64,000 bases of DNA from Nocardia transvalensis NBRC 15921 (GTDB lineage Bacteria > Actinomycetota > Actinomycetes > Mycobacteriales > Mycobacteriaceae). Of the stretch, positions 1 to 8,171 are shown piece by piece (within the stretch, counting starts at the first letter, position 1; each line of letters starts with the position of its first letter). The DNA lies in NCBI RefSeq assembly GCF_000308875.1, contig NZ_BAGL01000061.1, positions 1 to 64,000 on the forward strand, given 5' to 3'. The translations under genes were made by a program, and so were the position numbers. The notes beneath the pieces are model-generated. The model worked only from the letters and a program-made list of their open reading frames with translations, was not told where the DNA came from and did no database searches.

Positions 1-44
1 ACCAGGGTGTGCGGTCGGCGCTCGTCGACTACGAGTTCGTCCAT
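1..44 (-). CDS. possible 5' end of a gene leaving the window
   Basis: An ATG on the minus strand opens a frame with no stop before the left window edge; the 14 visible codons read MDELVVDERRPHTL. A purine-rich stretch (GAAAGCGA) lies just upstream and a -10-like GATACA lies at about 62-67. The hairpin at 115-139 separates it from the next minus-strand gene, which fits a new transcription unit starting here. Far too little is visible to name a product, and it may not be a real gene. Confidence 0.3.
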   Translation of the reverse strand, partial: MDELVVDERRPHTL

Positions 45-114
45 GACTGTCGCTTTCTGTATCGAATCCGTCCCGCCGGGAACGGATCTCGGACGCATGC
101 GGGCAGCGGACACC

Positions 115-139
115 GGCCGACACCATGGCGGTGTCGGCC
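115..139 (-). terminator. hairpin terminator after the LpqS-like gene
   Basis: A perfect 10-bp stem (GGCCGACACC / GGTGTCGGCC) with a 5-nt loop lies 14 bp past the stop codon of the minus-strand gene ending at 153. There is no T-run, which is common for actinobacterial terminators. Confidence 0.6.
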
Positions 140-152
140 TGGCGCTGACCGA

Positions 153-605
153 TCAGCGTCGGGCGATACAGAGGTGGGTCAACACGTCCCGGCCACTGAC
201 GGCGGGGACGCGGGACGCGGGCGGGCCTCGCGGGCGCTCCACCGGCGGCGCGGAGACCGCGGCGGGCCTGAGGACAGCGAGGGCGAGCGTGGCCACCGCC
301 CGCGGCGCCGCCTTGTCACGGTCGCCGGGCAGGACGGTGTCGGGCACGCAGTGGCCGAGGTGGTTCAGGCAGCCGGTGTCGGCGGGATGGCGCACGCAAT
401 GCCACAGCGCCGCACCGCCGTCCGCGGGCGCGGCGATCCGGGTGGGAATCGTGGTGTGCTCGTGCGTGGCGGCGGTCGCCGCCGAACAGTTCACCAGCGG
501 CACGACCAGCGCCAGGACCGCGACGAGGAGCAGCAGGGGGCCGGCGAACCGCGACCGGGCGCGAGCGCTCACTCGCACCATGCGCGTAGAGTGTTCGGCA
601 GCCAC
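153..605 (-). CDS. small exported protein, LpqS-like (putative copper homeostasis)
   Basis: The product is 150 aa with a basic N-terminus and one hydrophobic segment (about residues 18-40, GPLLLLVAVLALVVPLV), then a small His/Cys-containing domain (HEH, LWHCVRH, CLNHLGHC). The tail VLTHLCIARR resembles the conserved end of mycobacterial LpqS-type proteins of the copper-responsive RicR regulon. The Cys after the hydrophobic segment follows Asn, so it is not a good lipobox and ordinary signal cleavage is as likely. The GTG at 605 is the longest start; the ATG at 581 is an alternative. A palindrome resembling CsoR/RicR operators lies just upstream (620-636), which is independent support for copper control. 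The family call rests on the motif pattern only. Confidence 0.55.
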   Translation of the reverse strand: MAAEHSTRMVRVSARARSRFAGPLLLLVAVLALVVPLVNCSAATAATHEHTTIPTRIAAPADGGAALWHCVRHPADTGCLNHLGHCVPDTVLPGDRDKAAPRAVATLALAVLRPAAVSAPPVERPRGPPASRVPAVSGRDVLTHLCIARR

Positions 606-619
606 CCGATCTTTCTACC

Positions 620-636
620 ATACCCCCCAATGGTAT
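620..636 (-). promoter_or_regulatory. CsoR/RicR-like operator palindrome
   Basis: ATACC and GGTAT form inverted arms around a C-rich centre, 15 bp upstream of the GTG start at 605. The TATGGT inside it could be the -10 box, so a repressor bound here would block transcription. The pattern resembles the C-rich palindromes bound by copper-sensing CsoR/RicR repressors; assignment is by resemblance. Confidence 0.4.
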
Positions 637-655
637 TGACGAACGGCGAGCGGGA

Positions 656-2206
656 TCACATCGGATACAGGCTGTGCTTGCGCGGATTGGGCGGGATGGT
701 CGCCTCCTTCTCGCGCAGCAGACGCAGGGCCTGCCGGATTTCCAGGCGGGTGCGCGCCGGTTCGATCACCGCATCGATGTAGCCGCGCTCGGCGGCGATC
801 CACGGCGTGGCCACGGTGGTGTTGTACTGGTCGATCATGGCGTCCCGCACCGCGTTTCGCTGATCCTCGGGCACCCGCTCGAGCTGCCGCCTGCCGACGA
901 TGTCGACCGCGCTCTCCGCGCCGATCACCGCGATGCGGGCCGTGGGCCAGGCCAGGCTGATATCCGCGCCGAGCTGCTTACAGGCCATGAATCCGTAAGC
1001 GCCGCCGTAGGATTTGCGCACCACCAGATTGACGATCGGCACCGTCGCCTCGATGATCGCCCGGAAGACCCGGCCCCCGCGGACGATGACGCCGTTGCGC
1101 TCCTCCTCCACCCCCGGCAGCACCCCGGGGGTATCCACCACGAAGATCAGCGGCAGCCCGAAGGCATTGCACAGCCGGATGAAATGCGTTGCCTTGTCCG
1201 AACATCGGGCGTCCACGGCCCCGCCGAGCACCAGCGGCTGATTGGCGACCACGCCCACGCTGCGGCCGTCCACCCGGGTGAATCCGGTGATCAGATTCGC
1301 CGCGGTCTCGGCGCGGATCTCGAGGAAGTCGCCGTCGTCGAAGATCCGCAGCAGGATGTCGTGCATGTCGTACCCGGCCCGGTCGGAGTCGGGAATGATC
1401 GAATTCAGCTCCAGGTCGGAGGCGGTGATGTCCGGTTCGAGCCCCGGGTTGACGACCGGCGGCAGCTCCCGGCAGCTCGACGGCAGAAAGCTGAGATACC
1501 GTCGGGCCCAGTCGAATGCCTCGCCCTCGGTGGCCGTCACGTGGTGGACGGTGCCGTTGCGCGCCTGGCTGTGCGCGCCGCCGAGTTCCTCCATCGAGAC
1601 GTCCTCGCCGGTCACCGCCTTGATCACCTCGGGGCCGGTGACGAACATGTAGGAGGATTCGGTGGCGACGAGCACATCGGTGTTCACCGGCCCGTACACC
1701 GAACCGGCCGCGCACTTGCCGAGCATGATCGAGACCTGCGGCACGAAGCCCGACAGGCGCTCCTGATTGCGGCTCATATGCCCGAACCAGGCCATCGATG
1801 TCACCGCGTCCTGGATGCGGGCGCCGCCGGAGTCGTTGATCGAGACCACCGGGCAGGCCTTCTCGAACGCGAACTGCAACGCGCGGGCGACCTTGCGGCC
1901 GAACATCTCCCCGACCGACCCGCCGAAGACGGTCTGATCATGGGCGATGACCACCACGGGCCGTCCGTCGATGGTTCCGCGGCCGGTGACCACCCCGTCG
2001 CCGTACATCGCATCGGATTTCGCAGGCTGGCGCATGAGCCCGCCCATCTCGACGAACGTGCCGCGGTCGAGCAGGATGTCCACGCGCTCGCGGGCACTGG
2101 GGATGCCCTTCTTCTTCCGCTTCTCGATCCCGGCCTCGCCGGCCGGTTCCGCGGCCACCTCCAGGATGTCCCGCAGTTCCGCCAGCTTCTCCTGCGTGCC
2201 AGCCAT
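656..2206 (-). CDS. acyl-CoA carboxylase carboxyltransferase (beta) subunit
   Basis: This 516-aa protein is the carboxyltransferase half of a biotin-dependent acyl-CoA carboxylase, which moves a carboxyl group from carboxybiotin to acetyl-, propionyl- or a longer acyl-CoA. The N-half carries INDSGGARIQDAV (about 123-135) and GKCAAGSVYGP (about 163-173). The C-half carries VDTPGVLPGVEEE and RKSYGGAYGFM, giving the two oxyanion-hole regions of crotonase-fold carboxyltransferases. The length matches AccD/PccB proteins. The frame stays open upstream to 2512, but MAGTQEKLAEL at 2206 is where the family's N-terminus begins. No biotin carboxylase/BCCP gene is adjacent, so the alpha subunit is elsewhere. 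A close paralogue lies at 56216-57760. The substrate cannot be told from sequence. Confidence 0.92.
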   Translation of the reverse strand: MAGTQEKLAELRDILEVAAEPAGEAGIEKRKKKGIPSARERVDILLDRGTFVEMGGLMRQPAKSDAMYGDGVVTGRGTIDGRPVVVIAHDQTVFGGSVGEMFGRKVARALQFAFEKACPVVSINDSGGARIQDAVTSMAWFGHMSRNQERLSGFVPQVSIMLGKCAAGSVYGPVNTDVLVATESSYMFVTGPEVIKAVTGEDVSMEELGGAHSQARNGTVHHVTATEGEAFDWARRYLSFLPSSCRELPPVVNPGLEPDITASDLELNSIIPDSDRAGYDMHDILLRIFDDGDFLEIRAETAANLITGFTRVDGRSVGVVANQPLVLGGAVDARCSDKATHFIRLCNAFGLPLIFVVDTPGVLPGVEEERNGVIVRGGRVFRAIIEATVPIVNLVVRKSYGGAYGFMACKQLGADISLAWPTARIAVIGAESAVDIVGRRQLERVPEDQRNAVRDAMIDQYNTTVATPWIAAERGYIDAVIEPARTRLEIRQALRLLREKEATIPPNPRKHSLYPM

Positions 2207-2445
2207 CTCCACCGATCCTTCGCCTCGCGTACCAGCGGGGACGATAGGGGGTGGGGGTCGTTCGGCAGCGTATGGCCAGCGAACTTGTGGAGAGATCACA
2301 GCGGCGGCCGGTTTCCGCTTGGCCGCCGCCATGACGGGCGAGCACGCTCGCTTATGTCCGCGAGACGGTGAACGATGGTTCGCCGCAGCCGGTTTCGGTG
2401 TACTGGATTCCACCAGATCGACACACGAAATCCGAGGTAGAAGCC

Positions 2446-3069
2446 ATGAAAATCGCAGTTTTCGGTGCCACCGGCAGTATCGGCAGCCGGGTCGTCGAGC
2501 AGGCGCTCGCACAGGGGTACGAGGTCACGGCCTTCGCCCGCGACGCGCAGCGGGTCACCACGACGCACGAGCGCTTGCGCATCGTCGAGGGTGATGTCCT
2601 CGACCCCGTCGCCGTCGACCGGGCAGTGTCCGGTCAGGACGCCGTGGTGGTCGCGCTCGGCGCCGGGCGCAAGGGCGGGGTGCGCGCCGAGGGCACCCGC
2701 ATCGTCATCGAGGCCATAGGGCGCACGGGGGTGCGGCGCCTGGTCTGCCAGTCCACCCTCGGCGTCGGCGACAGCCGCGGGAACCTGAACTTCGTCTGGA
2801 AGTACCTGATGTTCGGCCTGCTGCTGCGCGCGGCCTACGCCGACCATGTCCGGCAGGAGGAGTACGTGCGGGCCAGCGACCTGGACTGGACGATCGTGCG
2901 GCCCAGCGCCTTCACCGACGGCCCCGCCACCGGCAGCTACCGCCGCGGATTCGGCGCCGCGGAGCCGGGACTGAGCCTGAAGATCGCCCGCGCGGACATC
3001 GCCGCCTTCGTGGTCGAGCAGGTGAAGGACACGACCTACCTGCGGCAGGCTCCGGGGATCTCGCACTGA
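2446..3069 (+). CDS. NAD(P)-binding oxidoreductase, atypical SDR
   Basis: The product is 207 aa with a Rossmann nucleotide-binding motif at the very N-terminus (GATGSIGSRV, about 7-16), followed by AFARDAQRV, typical of NADP-preferring NmrA/atypical SDR proteins. LDWTIVRPSAFTDGP in the C-half is the usual substrate-side motif. The ATG at 2446 follows GAGGTAGAAGCC, a good ribosome site. The gene is divergent from the carboxyltransferase. The Tyr-x3-Lys of classical SDRs is absent, as usual for this subgroup, so the role may be regulatory or redox. The substrate is unknown. Confidence 0.85.
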   Translation: MKIAVFGATGSIGSRVVEQALAQGYEVTAFARDAQRVTTTHERLRIVEGDVLDPVAVDRAVSGQDAVVVALGAGRKGGVRAEGTRIVIEAIGRTGVRRLVCQSTLGVGDSRGNLNFVWKYLMFGLLLRAAYADHVRQEEYVRASDLDWTIVRPSAFTDGPATGSYRRGFGAAEPGLSLKIARADIAAFVVEQVKDTTYLRQAPGISH

Positions 3070-3079
3070 CCGGCACGGC

Positions 3080-3116
3080 GGTGTGCACTGACACCCCCTT
3101 CGTGCCAGTGCACACC
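3080..3116. repeat. 11-bp inverted repeat, terminator or operator
   Basis: GGTGTGCACTG and CAGTGCACACC are perfect inverted arms separated by 15 nt, 11 bp after the stop of the oxidoreductase and 118 bp before the XRE gene. It could terminate the upstream gene or act as an operator; no T-run follows. Confidence 0.5.
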
Positions 3117-3126
3117 GGCATCGCCC

Positions 3127-3178
3127 ACATATACCGACGTAGACGCACGGCGAGAGTGCCATGCACGCTGGTATATGT
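3127..3178 (+). promoter_or_regulatory. 9-bp dyad upstream of the XRE gene
   Basis: ACATATACC (3127-3135) and GGTATATGT (3170-3178) are perfect inverted arms 34 nt apart. They are AT-rich against the local background and lie 56 bp before the regulator start. Two half-sites with this spacing could be an autoregulatory site for the XRE protein or a looped operator; no binding data exist. Confidence 0.4.
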
Positions 3179-3233
3179 CAATCGGATCGTGATGTACTGT
3201 TGTCAAGATCGCCACTGGGCAGACGGAGGGGTC

Positions 3234-3728
3234 GTGGACGACGCGCAGGCAGGGCCCGGAGGCGCCGATCAGCCCCGCACGGAACTGGCCGCAAAACTCG
3301 ACCGGCTGTTCGAGGTGATGCGGGCGGCCTCCGCGCAGCCGCTGTCGAATGCCGCTGCGGCGGAAGCGATCACGCGGTCCACCGGAACCTCGATCAGCGC
3401 CGCCTATCTGTGGCAGCTCCGCACCGGGCTCAAGTCCAATCCCACCGTGCAGCATCTGCAAGCCATCGCACAGTACTTCGGCGTCCCGGCGTCGTATCTG
3501 GTCGACGGCGGCGCGGACGAGGCCGTCGAGTCGCAATTGGGCCTGCTTCAGGCTATGAAGGATGCCGGCGTGCGTAACCTCGCGTTGCGCGCGTCGGGCC
3601 TGACGCCGCGCACGCTGGCCAGCATCGCGGCGATCGTCGACCGCGCCCGGGAACTGGAGAATCTCCCCCCGGTGGCGGCGGACGAGCAACCACCGGCACC
3701 GAGGGACGGATCAGCGAACGGAGGGTGA
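3234..3728 (+). CDS. XRE-family helix-turn-helix regulator
   Basis: This 164-aa protein has an HTH region at about residues 22-85. It ends in YLWQLRTGLKSNPTVQHLQAI and FGVPASYLVDG, the arrangement seen in EspR-like and other actinobacterial XRE proteins that bind DNA as dimers. A C-terminal helical segment (LGLLQAMKDAGVRNLALRA) is probably the dimer or sensor part. The GTG at 3234 follows GGAGGGG and was preferred over a longer frame from 3081 that would run through the promoter dyads. Its stop overlaps the start of the metalloprotease gene (TGATG), so the two are translationally coupled. An XRE plus ImmA/IrrE pair usually means a repressor controlled by its partner protease. Confidence 0.85.
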   Translation: MDDAQAGPGGADQPRTELAAKLDRLFEVMRAASAQPLSNAAAAEAITRSTGTSISAAYLWQLRTGLKSNPTVQHLQAIAQYFGVPASYLVDGGADEAVESQLGLLQAMKDAGVRNLALRASGLTPRTLASIAAIVDRARELENLPPVAADEQPPAPRDGSANGG

Positions 3729-4213
3729 TGGGGACATCGGCCGGACAGATCCGGAAGGTACTCACCGATCTTCCGATTCCGCAGCCCTGGGATCGGCGCC
3801 GATTCGTGGACGCCGTCGCCGCGCTGCGCGGTCGCCCGATCACCCTGATCGCCGCGCCGCTGACCGGCGTCCTCGACAGCCCGTGCGGGCTGTGGCTGGT
3901 GCGCGAGCACGACGACGTGATCATCCACGAGGGCGCGACATCGGAGTACCACCGGGATCAGATCGTCTGCCACGAACTCGGCCATATGGTCCTGGGGCAC
4001 GACCGGTCCGGTCCGGACGCCAGCGAGGCCGATCCGATGCTGCGGCACGCGCTGCCCGATCTCGATCCGGCCACCGTGCGCACCGTGCTCGGACGCTCCG
4101 GCTACGGCAACCGGCTCGAGCGCGAGGCCGAACTGTTCGCCACGATGGTCATGACGGCCGCTGCGCCCCGGCCCCCGCAGAATCTGCGCAACGTCCTGTT
4201 CCGGCAGCAGTGA
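3728..4213 (+). CDS. ImmA/IrrE-type zinc metallopeptidase
   Basis: The product is 161 aa and contains the zincin motif HELGHMVLGH at about residues 82-91, with a downstream Glu in EREAELFATMVM as likely third zinc ligand. That is the layout of ImmA/IrrE (COG2856) peptidases. Characterised relatives cleave an XRE-type repressor encoded next door, which fits the overlapping upstream gene. There is no signal peptide or membrane segment, so it should act in the cytoplasm. Start ATG 3728 overlaps the previous stop; GTG 3725 is possible. The last bases overlap the GTG of the membrane protein gene (GTGA). Confidence 0.87.
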   Translation: MGTSAGQIRKVLTDLPIPQPWDRRRFVDAVAALRGRPITLIAAPLTGVLDSPCGLWLVREHDDVIIHEGATSEYHRDQIVCHELGHMVLGHDRSGPDASEADPMLRHALPDLDPATVRTVLGRSGYGNRLEREAELFATMVMTAAAPRPPQNLRNVLFRQQ

Positions 4214-5427
4214 CCTCCACCGTCCCCGAGACCCTCGCCTGGCCGATCCTCGTCGCGACGATGCTGATCGTGGCCGTCCGGTGGGCGTGGTTCCGGACCA
4301 GCGCCGCGGAGCGGTATCTCAATGCCACGCTGACGATGATCACCCTGACCCAGCTGCTGCGCGAGGCGGCCGTGGAACGCGCGATCGCCGCCGGGTCGCC
4401 GCTGTCGGTCACCGACGTCCAGCAGCTGTCGCTGTGCACGATCGTGCTGTCGATCCCGCCGTTCCTGTGCGTGATCGCCCTGCTGTCGGGCGTCGATCCG
4501 CAGGCGGTGCGCCGCCGGCGGTATCTCTACTTCGGCGTCGGGGCCGCGCTGTCGGCGGTCGTCCTGATCGCGGGCGCGCGGGCGCGCCGCGCCGGGCTGC
4601 CGACCGAGGTCACCGGAGGCTGGGACGGCGTGCTGGTGTGGATCGCGTTCTCCGTGCTGCCGATGTACCTGGCCTATCTGATGATCCGGCGTTGCGCGCT
4701 CGAGTACCGGCAGCCCGATGTGACCGCGGCCGAGAAACTGGTGCTCGCGGGGATCGCCGCCGCGGGCGCCGCCATCGGCGTGGCCACCGCGATCGCGCTG
4801 GCTCTCGCCGTGCTGCAGGCGCTGGATCTGGTCGATTCGGTGCAGTACCGGCTGGCGACGCATTCGAAGAACTTCTTCGGCATCGCGACGATCATCGCCG
4901 TCATCTGCGCCGCGCCGCCCGCGAAGGCCGCGATCGAGTACCTCGGACTGGACGCCACCAGCAGGCGATGGCGGCGGCTGCGCCCGCTGTGGCTGGCGCT
5001 GACGACCCGGTTCCCCGACAGCCGGCTGCCCCTGGACGAGGACCCGTCCCGCCGCCGGGCCACGACGCTGCGGCTGCACCGGACCACCGTCGAGATCCGC
5101 GACGCCATCCTGCGGCTGCATCCCTACTGCCGCCCGACGCCGCCCGCCGAACTCGCGGCATTCGTTGCCGCCGAACGCGTTCCGGACCGAGACGCCGAAA
5201 GCGCCGCGCTGGCCCTACAACTCGGCCACGCGATGCGGGCGGTCGCGGGCGACTGCCCCGAGAATGCCGCCGACATCCGGCCGTCGCCGTCGGCCGATCT
5301 GGATACCGAGGTCGGCGAGTTGCTCCGTCTGGCACGCTGGTGGCCCGCGGCCCAACGCCACACCGGCGGCGACCCCACCCCCGCCGACATCGCCCACCCG
5401 CACGAAACACGAGGGACGACACCATGA
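4210..5427 (+). CDS. MAB_1171c-like membrane protein (putative transporter)
   Basis: The product is 405 aa. The N-terminal two-thirds holds about seven hydrophobic helices: ETLAWPILVATMLIVAVRWAW near the start, then segments around residues 75-95, 105-125, 140-160, 180-210 and 225-245. A soluble C-terminal domain of about 150 aa follows (RLHRTTVEIRDAILRLHPYC). It matches the MAB_1171c family, which occurs in actinobacteria between XRE/ImmA genes and P450 genes. The family's biochemical role is not established; transport is only a family label. The GTG at 4210 overlaps the previous stop by 4 bp and the stop overlaps the P450 ATG, so the four genes form one coupled operon. Confidence 0.78.
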   Translation: MTSTVPETLAWPILVATMLIVAVRWAWFRTSAAERYLNATLTMITLTQLLREAAVERAIAAGSPLSVTDVQQLSLCTIVLSIPPFLCVIALLSGVDPQAVRRRRYLYFGVGAALSAVVLIAGARARRAGLPTEVTGGWDGVLVWIAFSVLPMYLAYLMIRRCALEYRQPDVTAAEKLVLAGIAAAGAAIGVATAIALALAVLQALDLVDSVQYRLATHSKNFFGIATIIAVICAAPPAKAAIEYLGLDATSRRWRRLRPLWLALTTRFPDSRLPLDEDPSRRRATTLRLHRTTVEIRDAILRLHPYCRPTPPAELAAFVAAERVPDRDAESAALALQLGHAMRAVAGDCPENAADIRPSPSADLDTEVGELLRLARWWPAAQRHTGGDPTPADIAHPHETRGTTP

Positions 5428-6842
5428 CCTCCACCCAGGTAGCGCCGACCGACGCCCGCCCGGAGCGGATGCCCCGCCCGCCGTGGCGGGTTCCGCTGCT
5501 CGGCGACGTCCTGACCACCGACTTCGCCAAGCCGTGCCAGCGGCTGGCGCGGCAGGCGCGCACGCTGGGCCCGGTCTTCGAGCAGAAGCTGTTCGGGTAT
5601 CCGGCCGTCATCGTCACCGGGACGCGGGCGGTGGCCGAGGTCAACAACGAGGCGGTGTGGGAGAAGCACATCGGGCACTCGCTGATGAAGCTGCGGCCGC
5701 TCGCCGGGGACGGCCTGTTCACCGCCTTCAACCGGGAACCGAACTGGGCCACGGCGCACAACATCCTCGTCCCCGCCTTCAGCAAGGCGGCGATGACCAC
5801 CTACCACTCCACCATCACGGCCACGGTGCGGGAGCTGACCGATCGGTGGGCGGCGCAGTCGCCGTCGACGTGGGTGGATATTCCCGCGGCGACCAACGCC
5901 CTGACCTTCGAGATCATCTCCCGCGCCGGATTCTCCCAGTCCTTCGACGCCCTCTCGGGCGCGGACACGAATCCCTTCGTCGCGGCGATGGTGCGGGAAC
6001 TCACCTACGCCAACCGGCGCACCGATGTCATGCCCTGGTTCGAGCGGACCTTCCGGCGCGGCGACCGGCGCCGGCACCGGCAGGATCTGGCCACCGCCCG
6101 GTCCGTCGTCGACGACCTCATCGGCGCGAGACGGGCGCAGCCGCACGACGAACAGCGCGACATGCTCGACCTCATGCTCGGCGGGGTCGACCCCGAATCG
6201 GGAGAAAGCCTGGACGACACCAACATCCGGCATCAGATCCTGACATTCCTCATCGCCGGGAGCGAAACCTCGGCGAACATCATCGCTTTCGCGCTGCACT
6301 ACCTCGCCGCCCATCCCCGGTTCGCCGAGGAGGTCCGCGCCGAACTCGACCAGCGCTGGCCCACACCGGAGTTCCCGGCCATCGGCTTCGACGATGTCGG
6401 CAAGCTGCGCGCCCTGCGGCGCGTCGTGGACGAGACGCTCCGGCTGTGGCCGACCGGCCCCGGCTACTTCCGCCGCGCCCGGCAGGACACCACCCTGTGC
6501 GACGGCCGCTACCGGTTCCGGCAGAAGGACTGGGTCCTGGTGCTGCTGCTCGCCGCGCACCGCGACCCCGCCTGGGGCCCGGACGCGGACGAGTTCAACC
6601 CCGACCGCTTCCTCCCCGACACCCGCCGCACCCTCGGCCCGCACATCTACAAACCGTTCGGCACCGGCCCCCGCGCCTGCATCGGCCGCCAGTTCGCCCA
6701 CCACGAGATCACGATCGCCCTCGCCGCGATCCTCCACCAATTCGACCTGGAACCCGACCCGTCCTACCACCTCGACGTCCGGGAAACCCTCACCCTCAAG
6801 CCCTCCGGCCTCCGCCTCCGCCTCCACCCCCGCAAGCCCTGA
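5424..6842 (+). CDS. cytochrome P450, CYP102-like heme domain
   Basis: This 472-aa protein is a complete P450. The I-helix oxygen-activation motif FLIAGSETSAN is at about 274-284, the K-helix ETLR at about 337, and the heme loop FGTGPRACIGRQFA at 412-425 with Cys419 as the iron ligand. The sequence around the heme and I-helix resembles the heme domain of BM3-type fatty-acid hydroxylases more than typical class I actinobacterial P450s, but no reductase domain is fused and no ferredoxin gene is adjacent. Electrons must come from a partner elsewhere. ATG 5424 overlaps the preceding stop (ATGA). The substrate is unknown; the coupled membrane protein hints at a lipid or exported metabolite. Confidence 0.92.
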   Translation: MTSTQVAPTDARPERMPRPPWRVPLLGDVLTTDFAKPCQRLARQARTLGPVFEQKLFGYPAVIVTGTRAVAEVNNEAVWEKHIGHSLMKLRPLAGDGLFTAFNREPNWATAHNILVPAFSKAAMTTYHSTITATVRELTDRWAAQSPSTWVDIPAATNALTFEIISRAGFSQSFDALSGADTNPFVAAMVRELTYANRRTDVMPWFERTFRRGDRRRHRQDLATARSVVDDLIGARRAQPHDEQRDMLDLMLGGVDPESGESLDDTNIRHQILTFLIAGSETSANIIAFALHYLAAHPRFAEEVRAELDQRWPTPEFPAIGFDDVGKLRALRRVVDETLRLWPTGPGYFRRARQDTTLCDGRYRFRQKDWVLVLLLAAHRDPAWGPDADEFNPDRFLPDTRRTLGPHIYKPFGTGPRACIGRQFAHHEITIALAAILHQFDLEPDPSYHLDVRETLTLKPSGLRLRLHPRKP

Positions 6843-6866
6843 AGACAGTGCTGGAATCGGCAGGGG

Positions 6867-8012
6867 TCAGGCGAGTTTCAGGCTGCGGCCGATGATTTCC
6901 TTCATGATCTCGGTGGTGCCGCCGTAGATGGTCTGGACGCGAGCGTCCATGTACGCCTTGGCGATCGGGTATTCGCGCATGTAGCCGTAGCCGCCGTGCA
7001 GTTGCAGGCATTTGCTGATGAGGTCGAGCTGTTCCTCGGTGCTCCACCACTTGGCCATGGCGGCGTCCTCGGCGGTCAGGGTGCCCGCGTTCAGCTGTTC
7101 GATGAAGCGGTCGACCAGCACCCGCACGGCCGTGGTCTTGGTGGCCAGTTCGGCCATCACGAAGCGGGTGTTCTGCTGGGCGCCGATGGGCTTGCCGAAC
7201 GCCTTGCGGTCGCGCACGTACTGGATGGTCATGTCCAGGCAGCCCTCCATGGCGGCCGCGGCCATGACCGCGATCGACATCCGCTCCTGCGGCAGGTTCT
7301 GCATGAGGTGGATGAAGCCCTGGCCCTCGGTGCCGAGCAGGTTCTTCCCGGGCACGCGCACATCGGTGAAGCTGAGTTCCGCGGTGTCCTGCGCCTTCAG
7401 GCCGATCTTGTCGAGGTTGCGGCCGCGCTCGAAACCGGGCATGCCGCGCTCGACCACCAGCAGCGAGAAGCCCAGCGCGCCCTTCTCGGGATCGGTCTGG
7501 GCGACCACGATCACGATATCGGAGTTGATGCCGTTGGTGATGAATGTCTTGGCGCCGTTGAGGATCCAGTCGTCGCCGTCCTTGACCGCGCGCGTTTTGA
7601 TGCCCTGTAGATCCGAGCCGGTGCCCGGTTCGGTCATCGCGATCGCGGTGATGATCTCACCGGCGCAGAAGCCGGGCAGCCAGCGCTGCTTCTGCTCGTC
7701 GTTCGCCAGCTCCAGCAGATACGGCGCGATCACATCGTTGTGCAGCGAGAAGCCCAGGCCCGAATACTGGCCGCGGGTGGTCTCCTCGGTGAGCACCGCG
7801 TTGTAGCGGAAATCCTGTACGCCCCCGCCGCCGAACTCCTCCGGCACCGCCATGCCGAGGAATCCCTGCTTACCGGCCTCCAGCCAGACCTCGCGGTCGA
7901 CAGCGCCCTGCTCCTCCCACTTCGCGTGGTTCGGCGCCACGTGCTGGGCGAGAAACTTCCGATACGACTCCCGGAACAGATCGTGTTCGGGTTCGAATAG
8001 CGTGCGTTGCAC
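6867..8012 (-). CDS. acyl-CoA dehydrogenase
   Basis: The product is 381 aa, a flavoprotein that introduces the alpha-beta double bond in acyl-CoA. It has ITAIAMTEPGTGSDLQGIKT (FAD/substrate-binding signature), ERMSIAVMAAAAMEGCLD, DRKAFGKPIGAQQNTRF, and a C-terminal LHGGYGYMREYPI followed by QTIYGGTTEIMKEII, with the catalytic Glu region (YGGTTE) typical of the short/medium-chain family. The GTG at 8012 (protein VQRTLFEPEH) follows AGGAGG at 6 nt and is better supported than the upstream ATG at 8060. It converges on the P450 gene with a 24-bp gap and no clear terminator. The acyl specificity is unknown. Confidence 0.92.
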   Translation of the reverse strand: MQRTLFEPEHDLFRESYRKFLAQHVAPNHAKWEEQGAVDREVWLEAGKQGFLGMAVPEEFGGGGVQDFRYNAVLTEETTRGQYSGLGFSLHNDVIAPYLLELANDEQKQRWLPGFCAGEIITAIAMTEPGTGSDLQGIKTRAVKDGDDWILNGAKTFITNGINSDIVIVVAQTDPEKGALGFSLLVVERGMPGFERGRNLDKIGLKAQDTAELSFTDVRVPGKNLLGTEGQGFIHLMQNLPQERMSIAVMAAAAMEGCLDMTIQYVRDRKAFGKPIGAQQNTRFVMAELATKTTAVRVLVDRFIEQLNAGTLTAEDAAMAKWWSTEEQLDLISKCLQLHGGYGYMREYPIAKAYMDARVQTIYGGTTEIMKEIIGRSLKLA

Positions 8013-8171
8013 CGCCAACCTCCTAGTGACCACTTCGGCGTCGTCGCCTCTCCCCCACACGGTACCCGGAAGTCGAATCGTCGTTCACTTCGAACCCGAG
8101 AAAAAGGGTTCCAACTGCATAGCCTGCCGGAAGGTCGATGACGTTGGCGACCCGAACCCCGGTAAACCTGG

